Shown here: one piece after another, positions 8,981-19,797 of the stretch
Position numbering within the stretch: position 1 is the first letter of the stretch
Layout: the number at the start of each line of letters is the position of its first letter
NCBI GenBank assembly: GCA_018398765.1
Contig: JAHBMJ010001135.1
Span: 1-20,000 of the forward strand
Length of the DNA: 20,000 nucleotides
From: Chromera velia
Lineage: Eukaryota; Sar; Chromeraceae
Reading direction: 5' to 3'
Notes under the pieces: model-generated
What the model was told of the DNA's origin: nothing
Databases searched by the model: none
The model's input: only the letters and a program-made list of their open reading frames with translations
Made by a program: the position numbers and the translations under genes

Positions 8981-9193
8981 GCTCTTCCGGCTTCACAATC
9001 AAAAGTTCAGATTCAAAGTTCAGAAGGAATTAGGAAAAACATGGAAAAACCGACGCCGACATATTGCCGACAATTTAATGGGGAAAAAAAAAAAAAATAT
9101 AATTTCCGTGCACGGCCGGCCGCGGATGGCCGCGGAGATTTCTACGCCATGCATCCAGCATGACAAAACTTTAATTTGATCGAATTAATTCGC

Positions 9194-9223
9194 TTCGCGC
9201 GCGCGATCTTTGATGCGCGCGAA
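9194..9223. repeat. Inverted repeat, 9-bp CG-rich arms
   Basis: TTCGCGCGC at 9194-9202 pairs perfectly with GCGCGCGAA at 9215-9223 across a 12-nt loop. The arms are alternating CG. It could be a cruciform, a factor site or chance low complexity. Confidence 0.55.
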
Positions 9224-9378
9224 ACGCACAAATTTAACATGCACATTTTTCCAGATTTTCCTGCATGCAGCTATGTATATAGTGACATGCAGCATATATC
9301 AGCGAATCATATGCGAATCATGCAACTGCTCTTATAGTATATTATATTACAATCGAACAATGCATTTGCATACATGGA

Positions 9379-9387
9379 CTATATATG
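9379..9387 (+). promoter_or_regulatory. TATA-like element upstream of WD40 gene
   Basis: CTATATATG lies about 215 bp upstream of the ATG at 9602, close to the spacing seen for the divergent neighbour. The assignment is inference. Confidence 0.25.
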
Positions 9388-9601
9388 CAGGTATGGGGCA
9401 GGTATGGACGCATACGGTGAGGTGTTATGGCTGACAGAGTCTGCCTTGTACATATAAGTTTGCTCCATGTTCTCTGAATCGACCCAGTCAACTAACACAT
9501 AGAGACATCTCAAAAGTACAACACTGATTTACGGTCCAGAGACAGTTTAGGGGGGAGAAGCGAAACTAAAGAGGGGACGAACTACACTTCCTCCCATCAA
9601 G

Positions 9602-12600
9602 ATGATTGCTGATCATTTCACCCTGCTTGGGGTGCTTGGGGGGAGAACGGAAACGACTTGCACTCATCACCGGTTCCCCTTGACAGCATATGTTTCGGGT
9701 TCAGTCATTGTCTTGTGGGATTTCGTGAAAGATCAGAAGAATTTTATTCCCACTCATGTGACATGCTGGGCAGGATTGGCGTTTGACCAAGATTGCAGGC
9801 ACGTTCTTGGCCTCTATCTGGCACAAGACGACAACGACGGGGGCAAACTGCATGTGTGCGTCTTCCGAACAGTAGACGGGGAGTTGATTTTCGAAACCGA
9901 CATTTCAGAGGGGAGAAGTGTCGATGACGTATTCGTCATCCGGGGCCTCACAGACAAACGGCTGCTTTGTATTGGAAAATCTGCCATCGGTGGGTTTGCA
10001 CAGGTGTTGCAGTGGGATGCTGCTCGCCTGAAGTTGTGCATAGTCTCACAGGGATCCCTTGGCAACACCTCCGGTATCCGAAGTGCACGTTTTCTTGAAG
10101 AGTCCGACCGCTTTGTGACAACAGAGTCCCATTGTATCAAAAACTGGTACTGCCAGCCAAGTGCCATCCTTCTGACTTCAAGAATCAATACCCGGCAGTC
10201 CACAAATGCCATCCAGATTTCGCCTGTCACGCAGCTGATGTATCTCATCACAAGCAAGGGCAAAGCAGTCTGTGTGTCTGAGAATGGCACTGTGCTGTCG
10301 ACGTTTCACCTCGCAGGGACAGTTTTCACGACTCTGCTGCTCACTGATCAAATGATATACTTCGGAAGTCGGTGTGGACGTCTCCTCTGCTATTCCGCTT
10401 CCTCCCTTGAATTGATCAGAACTATCGAGTGCCCTGCAAGTCAAACCCTCAGTGCGACAAATGTGCACCAAATGGAAGTGCCCCGAAAAGGACCCTCAGT
10501 CAGAGAGATTCTCTCCGCAGCAGGGGGAGAGTTTCTCCTTGTGCAGTATTCTGACTGCTCACTGAGTGTCCTACACGCCTCATCCGGTCAGTTCATAGCA
10601 CACCGAATCTCCCACACAGGCCCCCTCTCTTCGCTAGCACTCCCCTCCCTCTCCACCGGCCCCCTCTCCACCGGCGCCGCTCAGAAAGTGCCACCCCCCC
10701 TTCTGTCTGCCGCTCTTTCAGATAGGTGTGTGATCTCTTGGCCGCCTGTTGCCCGGGCACAACAGGCGACGCGGGGATTTCAAGGGGGGTCCGCTCCTTT
10801 CCGCACCTGTCTGCCCGTATTCCTTCCGACACGTGACCAGGAAGAGCGCATCATCGAGCCCGACCCTCCCGACATAGATGGTCAGCCAGTGGCCCCCCTT
10901 GCGGGCCAGGTAAAAGTACCAGGGGCTTTCGGCGTCCGCAGAAATCCCGAAACTCTGGTCATTGAAAGCTTCGCCCCTTTGGAAGATGGAATCGCCCCTG
11001 GCGTCCCCCCCCAACGCATCAGGTGTCTCTCCTTCGTCCCCGGAAGAGAGAGACCGACAAGCTTCCCCTCGATAGCAAAAGGGGAACACACTCTACAGGG
11101 CGCCTGTCTTTCCACTCAGGTGGCAGTGGCTTCTCCGAGGGGTAAGAGGGGGGGTGGAAGATCAGCTCTACTGGAGAGGGAACGGGGGCTGGTGCCATCT
11201 GTAGAAGCCCCACAGATAGACGCCAGAGACGGGGGTACCGCTGTAGTGGGGTGTCAGGACGGATCGATATATTCTCTGGTGATGAAGGTCTCCGCTGTGC
11301 AGATAAGGAACAAAAACAAAATGGGGGGAGAACGAATCGGTTAGTCAGTCAGTCAGTCTGTGTACAAGAAGACTTTTCTTCACTGCTTCCAGGCTAGTTC
11401 CACCTTGTTTGTTCATTCTGTTCTATTTCTGCACAATCACGATCGACGTTTGTCCCGGGGTTGTTTGTTTCAGGGTTAAAGGCTTTCTCTCTCCTTCTCT
11501 TTCATTCTCCCTCCTTCAGAACTCCGAAATTAGAGGTCATTTTTCCCCCATCCGGCGCTCTGACCCCTCCGACTTCCAATTCCCTTTCCATCTATCTCAT
11601 CACCCCCCCTTTTCTGTACACCCACCTCTCATCGCCCATGCAGGAGAAAGGACCCCAGCAGCATATGAGTGGGAGACTGTCAGAGTGAGACCCCCCCCCT
11701 CAGAGGCTGTCCCCCCAAAGGAGCCAGTCGCAAATCCAGAAAAAAGGCCCCGGCAAGACCCCCCTTGTATGGGACAACCAGACGAGGGCCTGGGTCTCCC
11801 CCCCCTCCGGGATCCGAGATCCCCTCAAGCGAGGGCGGTCCTTGGCGGGTCGGCAGGTGCGCGTCTGAGCTTTGCAAAGGGTGATCCCCACCCTCGGGGT
11901 GTCGGGTATGCGTGTGTGTCGCTCAGTTTCTCCCCTGACGGTTTTCTTCTCCTAGCCGCGTATGAGAACGGATTGGTGGATCTTTTGAATTTTCCGGAAC
12001 TCGACCGTGCCCTAGTCGTAGAAGCCCCTTTCAAGACCCCGCCTCGACGGTGTTCCTTGCAACACCCACAGAGCACATTCGACAGCGAAGAAGACGTCTT
12101 TGCGTCCAAAGAGGGGGGTGGGGATTTCAGGGCGAGGCACTTCGTCTCTGTGGCCCCTCCTGCCGAGGGCCCTCAGGCAGAAGAGGCCCCGGCAGAGAGA
12201 AGGAAGGCCCTGTTCCTACAGGGACGGCCGCAGCGGGCACGGGATGGGGACACCGCCCCCTGCACGGGCACTCGGATGGGGGGGTTGAGAGGCGGGGGAG
12301 GAGAGCTTTTCATTCTCAGTCAGCAGGGTGTGGGGGAAGTTGTATTGTACGAGACGTTTCCGATCGGCAGCAAGAGAGCGAAGCACGTGGCTGCAGAGTA
12401 CAGAGTTCCGGACATGGAAAACACAACAAACGGTATGCTGTCGTTGGAAATCGCAGATTTCTGCCCCCACCCATCCTCCCTCTATCTGATTGCTGTATGC
12501 AACCTGAGTCCGTTCTTCGTTCTGCCCCACGGAGCTGCCTCTCTTGCAGAGGCCGCAGAGAGCGACGCCACCCCCCTCCGATGGGCGGGCATGCAGACGT

Positions 12601-14369
12601 TGGTCTTTGAGTTGGCAACAGGGACCCTCCTGTGCCATGCCGCATGTGACCCGTCTCCCAGCGGGTCCCGCTTGGCGTGTTCCGCCTTGTTCCTTAATTG
12701 CGACCCGAGTGGGACATTTTTCTTCGTAGGCGCTCAGGTTATACGAAGGGGGGAGGGGGGAAACGAAGTGGAAAATGGGGGGGAGGAAGCAGGAAAAGCA
12801 CAGCATGTCCCACCCATAGGGCGTCCAACGTCTGAAGCCGCCGGGGCCATGGCTGGTTCCGCTGGCCGGCTGTCAGCAGAGAATCTGTTGAATGCAATTG
12901 AGAGTCTCAGAAGGGAGGGGTACGCAAAGAGGGAGACCGGAGGGGGGGGTGCGTTTCCCGCACTTCTAGGCCTTGGGGGTGGGGGGGCGCCTCAAGGGGT
13001 AGGCGCCCATTGGCAGTGGGCCGACAGCATTCCGGGTAGGTTTTCTGGGAATGAGGATCGCCTGAAGGGTAGACAGGGACAGCCAATAAACGAAATGAAT
13101 ATCATCAAAAGAGCAGAAGACGGACTCATTGGGGGTCCCTACCCGACCCTTCTGACAGCCATAAGTTTCGAGACCGGACTTCCAGCCTATTCCCTGACAG
13201 TTGACCTGGCACCCTCTCCACCCCCCTGTCCTTCCGAGTGCCTCCGTTTCCTTCCTGACGATCTCTCAACCGTCTTTTCGGGACATGCAGACGGGTCTCT
13301 GTCCTTCTGGCGCCTCCCTGCCCGCATGCTCGGTCTGATTGGCAAAACGTTCCAATACGCCTCAGTCGATCGTGAAATGTTCCCGTCCTGTCTGTATGAA
13401 CTCTCCGCGCTCGAACAGGCTGACGCTCCTCTTCCAGGGCAGTTCGCAGAACGACTGCTGTCGCTTCAAGCCCTCACTGAATTCTGGGGTCAGACGGCTC
13501 TGAGGGCCCCGGCATGGACGCAGTGGGCCCACAAATTCCGAATTGCCCCCCCTGCAGATGAGGAAGTCAGGTCTCCCCTCTGCAACCCATCACCTCCCAA
13601 TCTCATCAGACGTCCTGATTCAATCGGAAAGGGAAGCGGAGGGAGAGAAGACCCCCTCGCAGAAGCACGACAGGCATTCATACCACCCTCTACTGGGAGA
13701 CTGGCAGCAGTTAGCGGGCCCCTCGCCGGGGCCAATCCCCCCCGCTTTTCGGTCGCTGCCGGAGCGGGGACCCCGACCACGTGGGTGAGCGCCCACGCAG
13801 CTGTAAAGGCCCGCCCTCCACATCGAACTTCCTCTGTCCCCTTTGCAGGAGCGGTTAGAGACCCAGTAGAAGCAGACGTGATGGAAGACGAAGAGGGAAA
13901 TTCCCGTCTGGTTGCATACGCACCGGAATTGGTACGCAGGTATGGGGACAGGAGGGTGGATATGGCTGCTGCCGATCCCATCCCCGGCTGTCCTTTCGAC
14001 TGTCCGCAGGGTGCTGAGAGGGGTGTGCGGCTTTCGTCCACTTCTCTTCTCCCCTCGACTGTCATCCCTGCAGAAAGAGGATTTCTGCAGCAGAAGGAGG
14101 GGCGGGTCGGTCTTGCCCCAAGGACTGTGAGGGTTGGAGGAAAGAGCCCAGAGGCCCTGGGAACTGCAGCACTCTCTCCTCGATTGCAGCTGCCCATCAA
14201 TGCCAACAGCCGGCCTGGTGCAGCCCCAGGATTCGCAGTCAAGGAAGGTCTCGGAGGGATGCAATTTGAGGTTGTGGAGCGTGTTTTTGGGGACCTAGAC
14301 TCCTTTGAAAGGCAGCATATTCCCTCTGATGGAAGCGATGACGATCCATACTTTGAAGACGGAGTTTAA
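9602..14369 (+). CDS. Large WD40-repeat protein, WDR62/MAPKBP1-like (tentative)
   Basis: Preferred model: exon 9602-11339, intron 11340-11643 (GTTAGT to a long pyrimidine tract and CCCATGCAG), exon 11644-14369, phase 1, 1487 aa. WD40-type blades are visible from the N-terminus, for example SVIVLWDF near residue 40, SGIRSARFLEESDRFVTTES then IKNWYC near 160-185, and AVVGCQDGSIYSLVMK near 550. In exon 2 they include VSLSFSPDGFLLLAAYENG near 670 and CLRFLPDDLSTVFSGHADG then SLSFWRL near 1110-1140. The last 350 residues look disordered. The 'drFVT...IKnWY' blade followed by a non-canonical section and a late 'Fsghadgsl.fWrL' blade recalls the WDR62/MAPKBP1 family of spindle-pole and scaffold proteins. 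EML or CFAP-type WD40 proteins are alternatives. A donor GTAAGA at 11142 would also fit the phase but would delete a good WD40 strand pair. Confidence 0.7.
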
Positions 14370-15257
14370 AGTGGGCGGAGATCTAAACAAAACTAGAAAG
14401 ATCGAGAATCAGTTTTTGACCTGCCACGGCTTGTAAAATTTTAATATGACTTTGACACATTCAAAATCTTTTTTTAAATTCATCTTCTGACTAGAATTTC
14501 GAAGACCATAACTAAAACAAGCTGAGAATCAACAGTAGTTTAATGTTTAAGTATTGTTAATATAGTAAGAGATATAGTAATAAATTTGATAATATAATAT
14601 AAAAGATCAGTGTTTCGTTTTTGAATGGAAAAATATACTAAGCACGGTACTCCTCTATGAGACAATACTATGTATCTAATTCATCTAATCATACGGTATA
14701 TTCAAAACTTGAAATTAGAATGTCAAAAGTGGACTTTAATTTATTTTGAAGTAAGTAGAAACGAAGAAGCCTTAAATTGAAGAGACTCATAAGCAGAGAG
14801 ACACTGGTAGTAGATAATATTTATACACTAATATAGCTATGTTTTTCTCTTTTTGCTATACGTGATCAAGCCTGCAACTTACCAGGCTCTGAAGCTAAAA
14901 GTAGATGCAACATTGCAAATTACACTTTGAGAGCTCCAATATAAATTTTTCATATCCATCATTGTTTCAAAAATAACCGTGACAATTGATTTTTCAAATC
15001 TTAAAATTTACTTAAAAACAACCTAGAAACATGTTCATAAAATAAAAAGTGCTGTTGACTCTTATTGACTCTGATAAGTTTTTAAATTCGTTGAGTTCCA
15101 GTCAGGGCCTTGTTGCACGCCTTCAATGTTGATTGCATTCAAAAACAATCCGTTCAAATTCAGCCCGTCCGATGCTTGTGTTTCTTGATTTAGAACAGCC
15201 CAAGATAATGGCAAGATCCGTGTCTGAGCAATCCACGGGCCGTGACCAACAAATCCA
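14370..15257. other. AT-rich intergenic region between convergent genes
   Basis: This lies between the 3' ends of the WD40 gene and the minus-strand gene. Composition is AT-rich from about 14380 to 15060, with no open frame of note and no terminal inverted repeats like those at 4647. A small hairpin (AGCCTG at 14869, CAGGCT at 14883) presents CAACTTAC in its loop. The rest shows nothing I can name. Confidence 0.6.
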
Positions 15258-16701
15258 CTACAGCCACCCTTCTGAATCAAAGACAGGAGGCGCAGGCACT
15301 GGGGTCTGTACAAAGCGCCGGCTGCGCTGCCTCTTGCTCATTCCAAAGTAAGGAATTGTGTTCTCGCCAGAAGAAGACCCAACAGACAGTGGTCGCTTGA
15401 GGTACAGGTTCCTATTACCATCATGCCTTCTGACGGGCTCATCGAAGTCAGGAGGGGTCTCGTCGATCTGATCTCTGCGAGCTAAGGAATTCAAATACTC
15501 CGCGGTCAACTCAGGAGTCACCGAAGCACGTCCGTCTTCAAGCGCTGCTTTGAAGAGACAGTACACAAGTCGGTCGTGATTTGTGAAAGGAAACACACAG
15601 GAAGTCCTGGAAGCTTGCGATAAAGCTGACCTGGGCGTGGAGTAATCGGATGCACAGCAGAGGATGAGAGAGCTGCAATCGTCTGGATGTCGAGAATGAC
15701 GGCTTCAACCTCTCGATCGGTCGGCACACCTGAGATATCATGTCAACGAGTCCCGTGAGTATCGTTCAATTTTTCTTTTGACAGTCTTAAAGCTGTTTCA
15801 TCCAATAGCTCTGAAACAAACTGACGGTGAAGAGTGATCTTCTGGAGAGCCAAAATACACTTGACGACGTCGTTGATCAGATGTTGGAACATTCTTTGAA
15901 CGATGCGAAACAATTCGGAGCATTCCACCTCTGTCTGCAAGAAAGGAAGGGGAGAGGGCAGGTTCTTTGTGCAGGACTTTTCGCCAGTATTGAGTGAGCT
16001 TCTATTTGGGAAACTCACCAGACGGGAAGACATGGCGCGAAAGTACAGCACGATGCAGAGCGCGTGCGCGTGGGAGCACTTCAGTTCCTTCATGTAGTCA
16101 AGCTGAATTTCCTTCAGAGTAACAATCGCGAGGACATGGTCCCGCACAAGAAGCCCGCCGAAGGGCGCCTCGAGTCGGGAAATGAATTCTTCTATGGTTT
16201 TTACGTCAGCCGATACTGGGGAACCTTTTGGATTACAATGGACAGAAAGCCGTGTGGCCAGAGAGAGTCTTGCGGCTTCTGGTGAGACCTTGGTCTGCAG
16301 AGAAAAAATGAGTTCTGAGAACTCTCCTGCATTGCCCGTCCCCCCGGAGAAGGGCCGTTCTACTTGACCCTGTCAAAATCAAGATGTTCGCTGACCGAGA
16401 TTAGTTGGAGAATCGAGGCCTGCTCGACCTTCTCGCCTCGGCATTCTTCTCGGCGCGAGGCCCGCGGACGCACTGGCGTACTACAGATGGAGAAGACTTC
16501 TTCGACCGTGACCCTCGGGGTCGGAGGGCGGCACCTGTCTTCGCGGCACCGGGTTTCTCGTCTACTAATAATCAGGGGTTTCTTATTACTATCGTTCGAG
16601 GACATTCGGAGTCCATGCCAGAGGGCTGCTGCGATCCCTCCAAAGGCCGTGAAGCCCATTCCCAAGAGTATATGATACGCTGCTTCCAAAGAGTCAGACA
16701 T
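15258..16701 (-). CDS. Five-exon gene, N-terminal membrane segment, family unknown
   Basis: Model on the minus strand: 16701-16396, 16294-16019, 15934-15826, 15729-15631, 15544-15258. Phases 0,0,1,1 all close and give 358 aa. Introns are short (101, 84, 96 and 86 nt) with donors GTCAGC, GTGAGT, GTCAGT and GTCAGC and CAG acceptors. The ATG at 16701 begins MSDSLEAAYHILLGMGF, and residues about 8-28 form a hydrophobic segment suitable as a signal anchor. A basic Arg/Cys-rich stretch follows. Residues about 130-265 look like a helical domain (IEEFISRLEAPFGGLLVRDH; ECSELFRIVQRMFQHLINDV; REVEAVILDIQTIAALSSS). The C-terminus (about 266-358) is charged and Pro/Arg-rich. I do not recognise the family. 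A distant cyclin-like helical fold crossed my mind but no motif supports it. Confidence 0.7.
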
Positions 16702-16872
16702 CTCGCGGGCCGACGAGTCGTTAAGTGGGATTGCGATGTGTCAGAATCGAACTTCAGGCAAAAGCAGAGATCGATTTGCTGAATTGTCGGATCGACCCAA
16801 AGCCCAAGTCAGGTCGGCTGCTCCTCCACCAAATCATGCAATTCGCAACGATTGAACCGTCGACTGAACGGG

Positions 16873-16896
16873 TATATTAATATATATATAATAATA
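16873..16896 (-). promoter_or_regulatory. AT-rich TATA-like run
   Basis: An almost pure alternating TA run (TATATTAATATATATATAAT and continuing) about 175 bp upstream of the minus-strand start codon at 16701. It is the most TATA-like sequence in this intergenic region. A promoter role is inferred and it could serve either gene. Confidence 0.25.
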
Positions 16897-17020
16897 CTAT
16901 GATATATACTCCGTACTACAAACATTGCTCAGTATCGATATCAATATTGATCTTCGATCGATGCAGATCGGCAGCTGAATGGAGGGGCGTGAAGGTGAGA
17001 ACTCGAAAAGCGATCGATCC

Positions 17021-17290
17021 ATGCATTTCACTGCCATGTTCGTGAATTGAAACTCATTCATGCATGCTGCTGAATCATGCATGCATGCAATAATTGCAAT
17101 TCCTTGCATGGCATGATCATTGCAAGCTCCATGCAGCAGTTCAAGTCGATCATGCACTGTTGCTATGTTGCTGTGTTGCATGCATGCACTGTCACAGTTG
17201 CGCAACTCGCGCGCGCGGGGAGAGATCGACTCATTGCAGTTTCTACGTCGATCGATGCATATGACGGTGGGCTGGTCGAAGCATGCATGT
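17021..17290. promoter_or_regulatory. Cluster of TGCATGC/ATGCAT palindromes
   Basis: ATGCAT at 17021; TGCATGC at 17061; CATGCATGCATGCAA at 17076-17089; TGCATGCATGCA within 17177-17188; ATGCAT near 17255; GCATGCATG at 17281. In Plasmodium TGCATGCA is a recognised ApiAP2 binding sequence (AP2-EXP). If this genome is from an alveolate, an AP2-type site cluster is plausible. The link is inference; the motifs are directly visible. Confidence 0.4.
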
Positions 17291-17705
17291 CTCGATCATG
17301 CAGTCAGAGAGGGAGGGAATGGGAGGGATGAGGGAGGGATATGTGCATGTCGATCAGTAAGTAGGTGCAGGACCATTGCAGGACCCTTCGCCGATCTTTT
17401 CAAACAGTCGAACAGTCTGCATGCTCTGAATTATTGTAGACAAAGAAGCAACAGCAGCAACAGCACGCTCGTCGTTCGTCACTGAATCGTCAGGCACACC
17501 GATACAGTCTCTGTAGCCGTCTACATGCAGACAAGCTGAGGAGGCAGGCTGCTTGAAACACCATATGGACAATCTGCTGCATTAAATTCAAGCCATTTGG
17601 TGTCTCGGCGCTTGATCGAAGAGTCTTAGGGGGTGAACGCAGCTTTGAGAGTCATTCTGGAGGCCTATACATGCAGTGCTGAGAAGAACGAGACGGCCAA
17701 AGAGT

Positions 17706-19646
17706 ATGGCTATGTTCCTGAAGAATCTGCTGAAACGCCCCTCAGCCTTGAGGGAGCTCGGAGACTTCCTGACCGGAGACGGGAGTAATGAGAGCGCTCT
17801 GAGGGGACAGACTCTGATTGGCAGAATTGCAGCAGGGGTGATACAGGAGGATGACGAAGGATCCGGCACCATTCTCCGTCTCCTGCCCCAGATTGCCCAG
17901 GCCCTCGATCTCTCTGTAGGTGAGAAGGGGGTGGGGGCCCTCTTCCTCTTCGAGATGGGGGGACACCTGGAGATGACGTACAACTTTCGGTGTGTTGAGG
18001 GGGTCTACACGCATCTTCTTTCAGACCGCACGTCTGCCTTTCGAGCCCTCTACCATTTAGGGCGCTGCCAATTGATGACAGCCGAGAGTGAGACAGACCT
18101 CAAAGTGGCCGAGTCGCTCCTCTGGCTCGCCAAGAGTGCACATGGAGACAGAAATCAGGAGACGGCATCTCTTGCACACAGCCGTCTCGCACTACTCCTT
18201 TGTCAAGCTGGCGCGGTGAGACAACGGGAGGCAGAGGAAGAGCTGAGGCAGCTGCGGACGCCCAAATCCCCCTCTGGCAGATTCACGCGCCGTCTCGCGC
18301 AGTGCGTGCTTCACTACTTCGACCCTCTGCTTCCGCCGTCTCCACACTTTCCGGGACCAATCACACCACTCGACAATCACAGCGGGGACGTCTCCCGTCT
18401 CCTTTTCAGCGTCGACAACGTTCTCCCCCCCCGTCTCCTCTCCCGTCTCCAGGCCGCGTTCGGCGTGGGGTCCCCTTTCTGGAGAGAGCACAGGTGAGAG
18501 GGTCCATGAAGAGACGGTTCCAAAAGGCATCTAGGTGTCTGAGTGCATGTGCGAAGAGCTGGCGTTGAACGACGGTCCGTTGCCCCTTCTGATTGAATTA
18601 AGGATAGCGTTTGAAGACAAGGAAGGCTTTTCCTGCCACAGCAATTTTCATTTGACTGGCTGTCGGTCCGCCAATCAGCCTCTCGAAGGCACGAATTTCG
18701 ACCATACAGCTTTTTTCGCACTGGGCTTATGTGTGCATACAGAATATGCGCAGGCACCATGCACATGTATGTATGCACCCTCCCTCCCTCCCTCCCTCCC
18801 TCCCTTATTCGCATGCTTCAGATACGACGTGGAGAGGTCCAGCTACTTCTCCTATCTGCACGTCCTTGGAAAAGAGGGGGACACAGCCTGGGAGGGCGTA
18901 AAAAAAAAGCAGAAGGGGGGACACCGTCAGGCAGTCGGGAAGCCAAGTGACAAAAAGAAACGAAGACTGGAAGAGGGAGAAAAGGAGGAGACGGGTGACA
19001 GTCCGTCCGACGCCTCGGAGGCCTTTTCTTCCTCTGCCCCTCAGGGCTCCTGTGTGCTGCCGGTCCTCTTCGAGCACCTGCAGACGCTCCTGGAACCTGT
19101 TTTTCCGAGGGTCTGTGTGCATCTGTATGAATTTATTTATGTGCGCATTCGTGTATGCGTGGACGGGTGCATTCATGTATGCATGCATGCATGTATGTAC
19201 GTACATCTCTGTCCGTCCGTCCGTCCGTCCGTCCGTGTGTGTGTGGGGNGAGAGAGAGAGAGAAAGAGAGTATTTGTACTTCCGTCTACGGTCCTTTGAG
19301 AGAACCCCCAGTGAGTCCTCGAGCCCGTTGTTGCCGTTCGAAGAGTCTGGTTCGAACTCAGTGCCCCCCGGTCCTTGCTGGGTGTCTGCATATGTCCATG
19401 CTTGTGCGTGATGGATCGATACGTGGGCGTAAAGAAGCATGCGTCCATCTTCGTTGAAATTTGCTGAATGTGAGAGAATCGCCGAGAAGCGAGCGTGATC
19501 CCATTTTCCTTCACCAGTCCCCTCGTCCCCCTCTGCCTGCCTGCCTACGCCTCCCCGTCACTCTGCTTTCTCTCTCTCTCTCTCTCCCTCTGTGCGTGCG
19601 TGCGTGCGTGCGTGCGTGTGTGTGTGTGTGTGTGCGTGCGTGTGTG

Positions 19647-19679
<33 letters not shown>

Positions 19680-19797
19680 CTGCCCGCATCGGTTGCAGGT
19701 GCGGGAGGCGAAGTCAGCAGAGTGGTGGGGCCACTGCCGGCCGCACCAGTCGGGGCACCAATTTCATTTCGATTCGGAGAACGAGGGCAAGGGAGAG
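17706..19797 (+). CDS. TPR-like protein with 2OG/Fe(II) oxygenase-like domain, 3' part beyond window
   Basis: Exons 17706-18493, 18822-19110 and 19699-19797. Phases 2 and 0 close, and the last donor GTACGT at 19798 leads to exons outside the window. 392 codons are visible. The ATG at 17706 has A at -3 and G at +4. Residues about 60-195 are helical and TPR-like (ALYHLGRCQLM; AESLLWLAKSA; HSRLALLLCQAGA). Residues 232-276 (SVDNVLPPRLLSRLQ; SPFWREHRYD; SYFSYLH) lead after a Lys/Glu-rich insert (about 277-335, containing KKKRR, NLS-like) to EWWGHCRPHQSGHQFHFDSE. H382-F-D384 is a candidate HxD metal pair of a 2-oxoglutarate/Fe(II)-dependent oxygenase. The distal His and Arg would lie downstream, unseen. 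I recall similar uncharacterised proteins in algae and plants. Substrate unknown. Confidence 0.75.
18777..18804. repeat. (CCCT)n microsatellite in intron
   Basis: About six TCCC units just upstream of the acceptor GCATGCTTCAG at 18821. Here the repeat may serve as the polypyrimidine tract of the 328-nt intron 18494-18821. Confidence 0.8.
19170..19270. repeat. Compound microsatellite with assembly gap base
   Basis: ATGC tetranucleotides, then (GTCC)n at about 19211-19236, (GT)n, an undetermined base at 19249 and (GA)n to about 19270. All lie within the inferred intron 19111-19698. The N marks sequencing or assembly trouble in the repeat. Confidence 0.85.
19568..19679. repeat. Compound (TC)n-(TGCG)n-(GT)n microsatellite
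   Basis: (TC)n at about 19568-19587, (TGCG)n at about 19591-19616 and (GT)n with TGCG interruptions to 19679. The tract ends 19 bp before the exon at 19699, so it lies where branch point and pyrimidine tract are expected. The long (GT)n directly before an acceptor is unusual. Confidence 0.85.

Larger units (their letters stand above)
8763..9601. other. Divergent intergenic region
   Basis: This lies between the minus-strand repeat protein and the plus-strand WD40 gene, and so should carry both promoters. It contains TATA-like elements at 8975-8980 and 9379-9387, an A13 run near 9086, palindromic GGCCGCGG-type sequence near 9112-9140, a CG-rich hairpin at 9194-9223, and GCATGC or ATGCAT motifs near 9150 and 9263. 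No credible coding sequence was found. Confidence 0.6.
16702..17705. other. Divergent intergenic region rich in TGCATGC
   Basis: About 1 kb between the starts of the minus-strand gene (16701) and the plus-strand oxygenase-like gene (17706). It holds an AT run at 16873-16896, CGATCGAT motifs at about 16955, 17011 and 17248, and clustered TGCATGC palindromes at 17021-17290. There is also a short CGCGCGCG run near 17210 and GGGAGGGA repeats near 17310-17340. No coding sequence is supported. Confidence 0.6.

Noticed and set aside
11142..11643. Donor GTAAGA at 11142 as the main WD40-gene splice site
   Set aside because: It is phase-compatible, but would delete AVVGCQDGSIYSLVMK, a good WD40 strand pair. 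Kept only as a possible alternative.
16364..16782. Plus-strand open frames opposite the first exon of the minus-strand gene
   Set aside because: They are shadows of the minus-strand coding exon, which has phase-consistent splicing and a clear start.
19346..19362. GGTTCGAACTC as a tRNA B box
   Set aside because: No A box, anticodon arm or pairing acceptor stem can be drawn around it.
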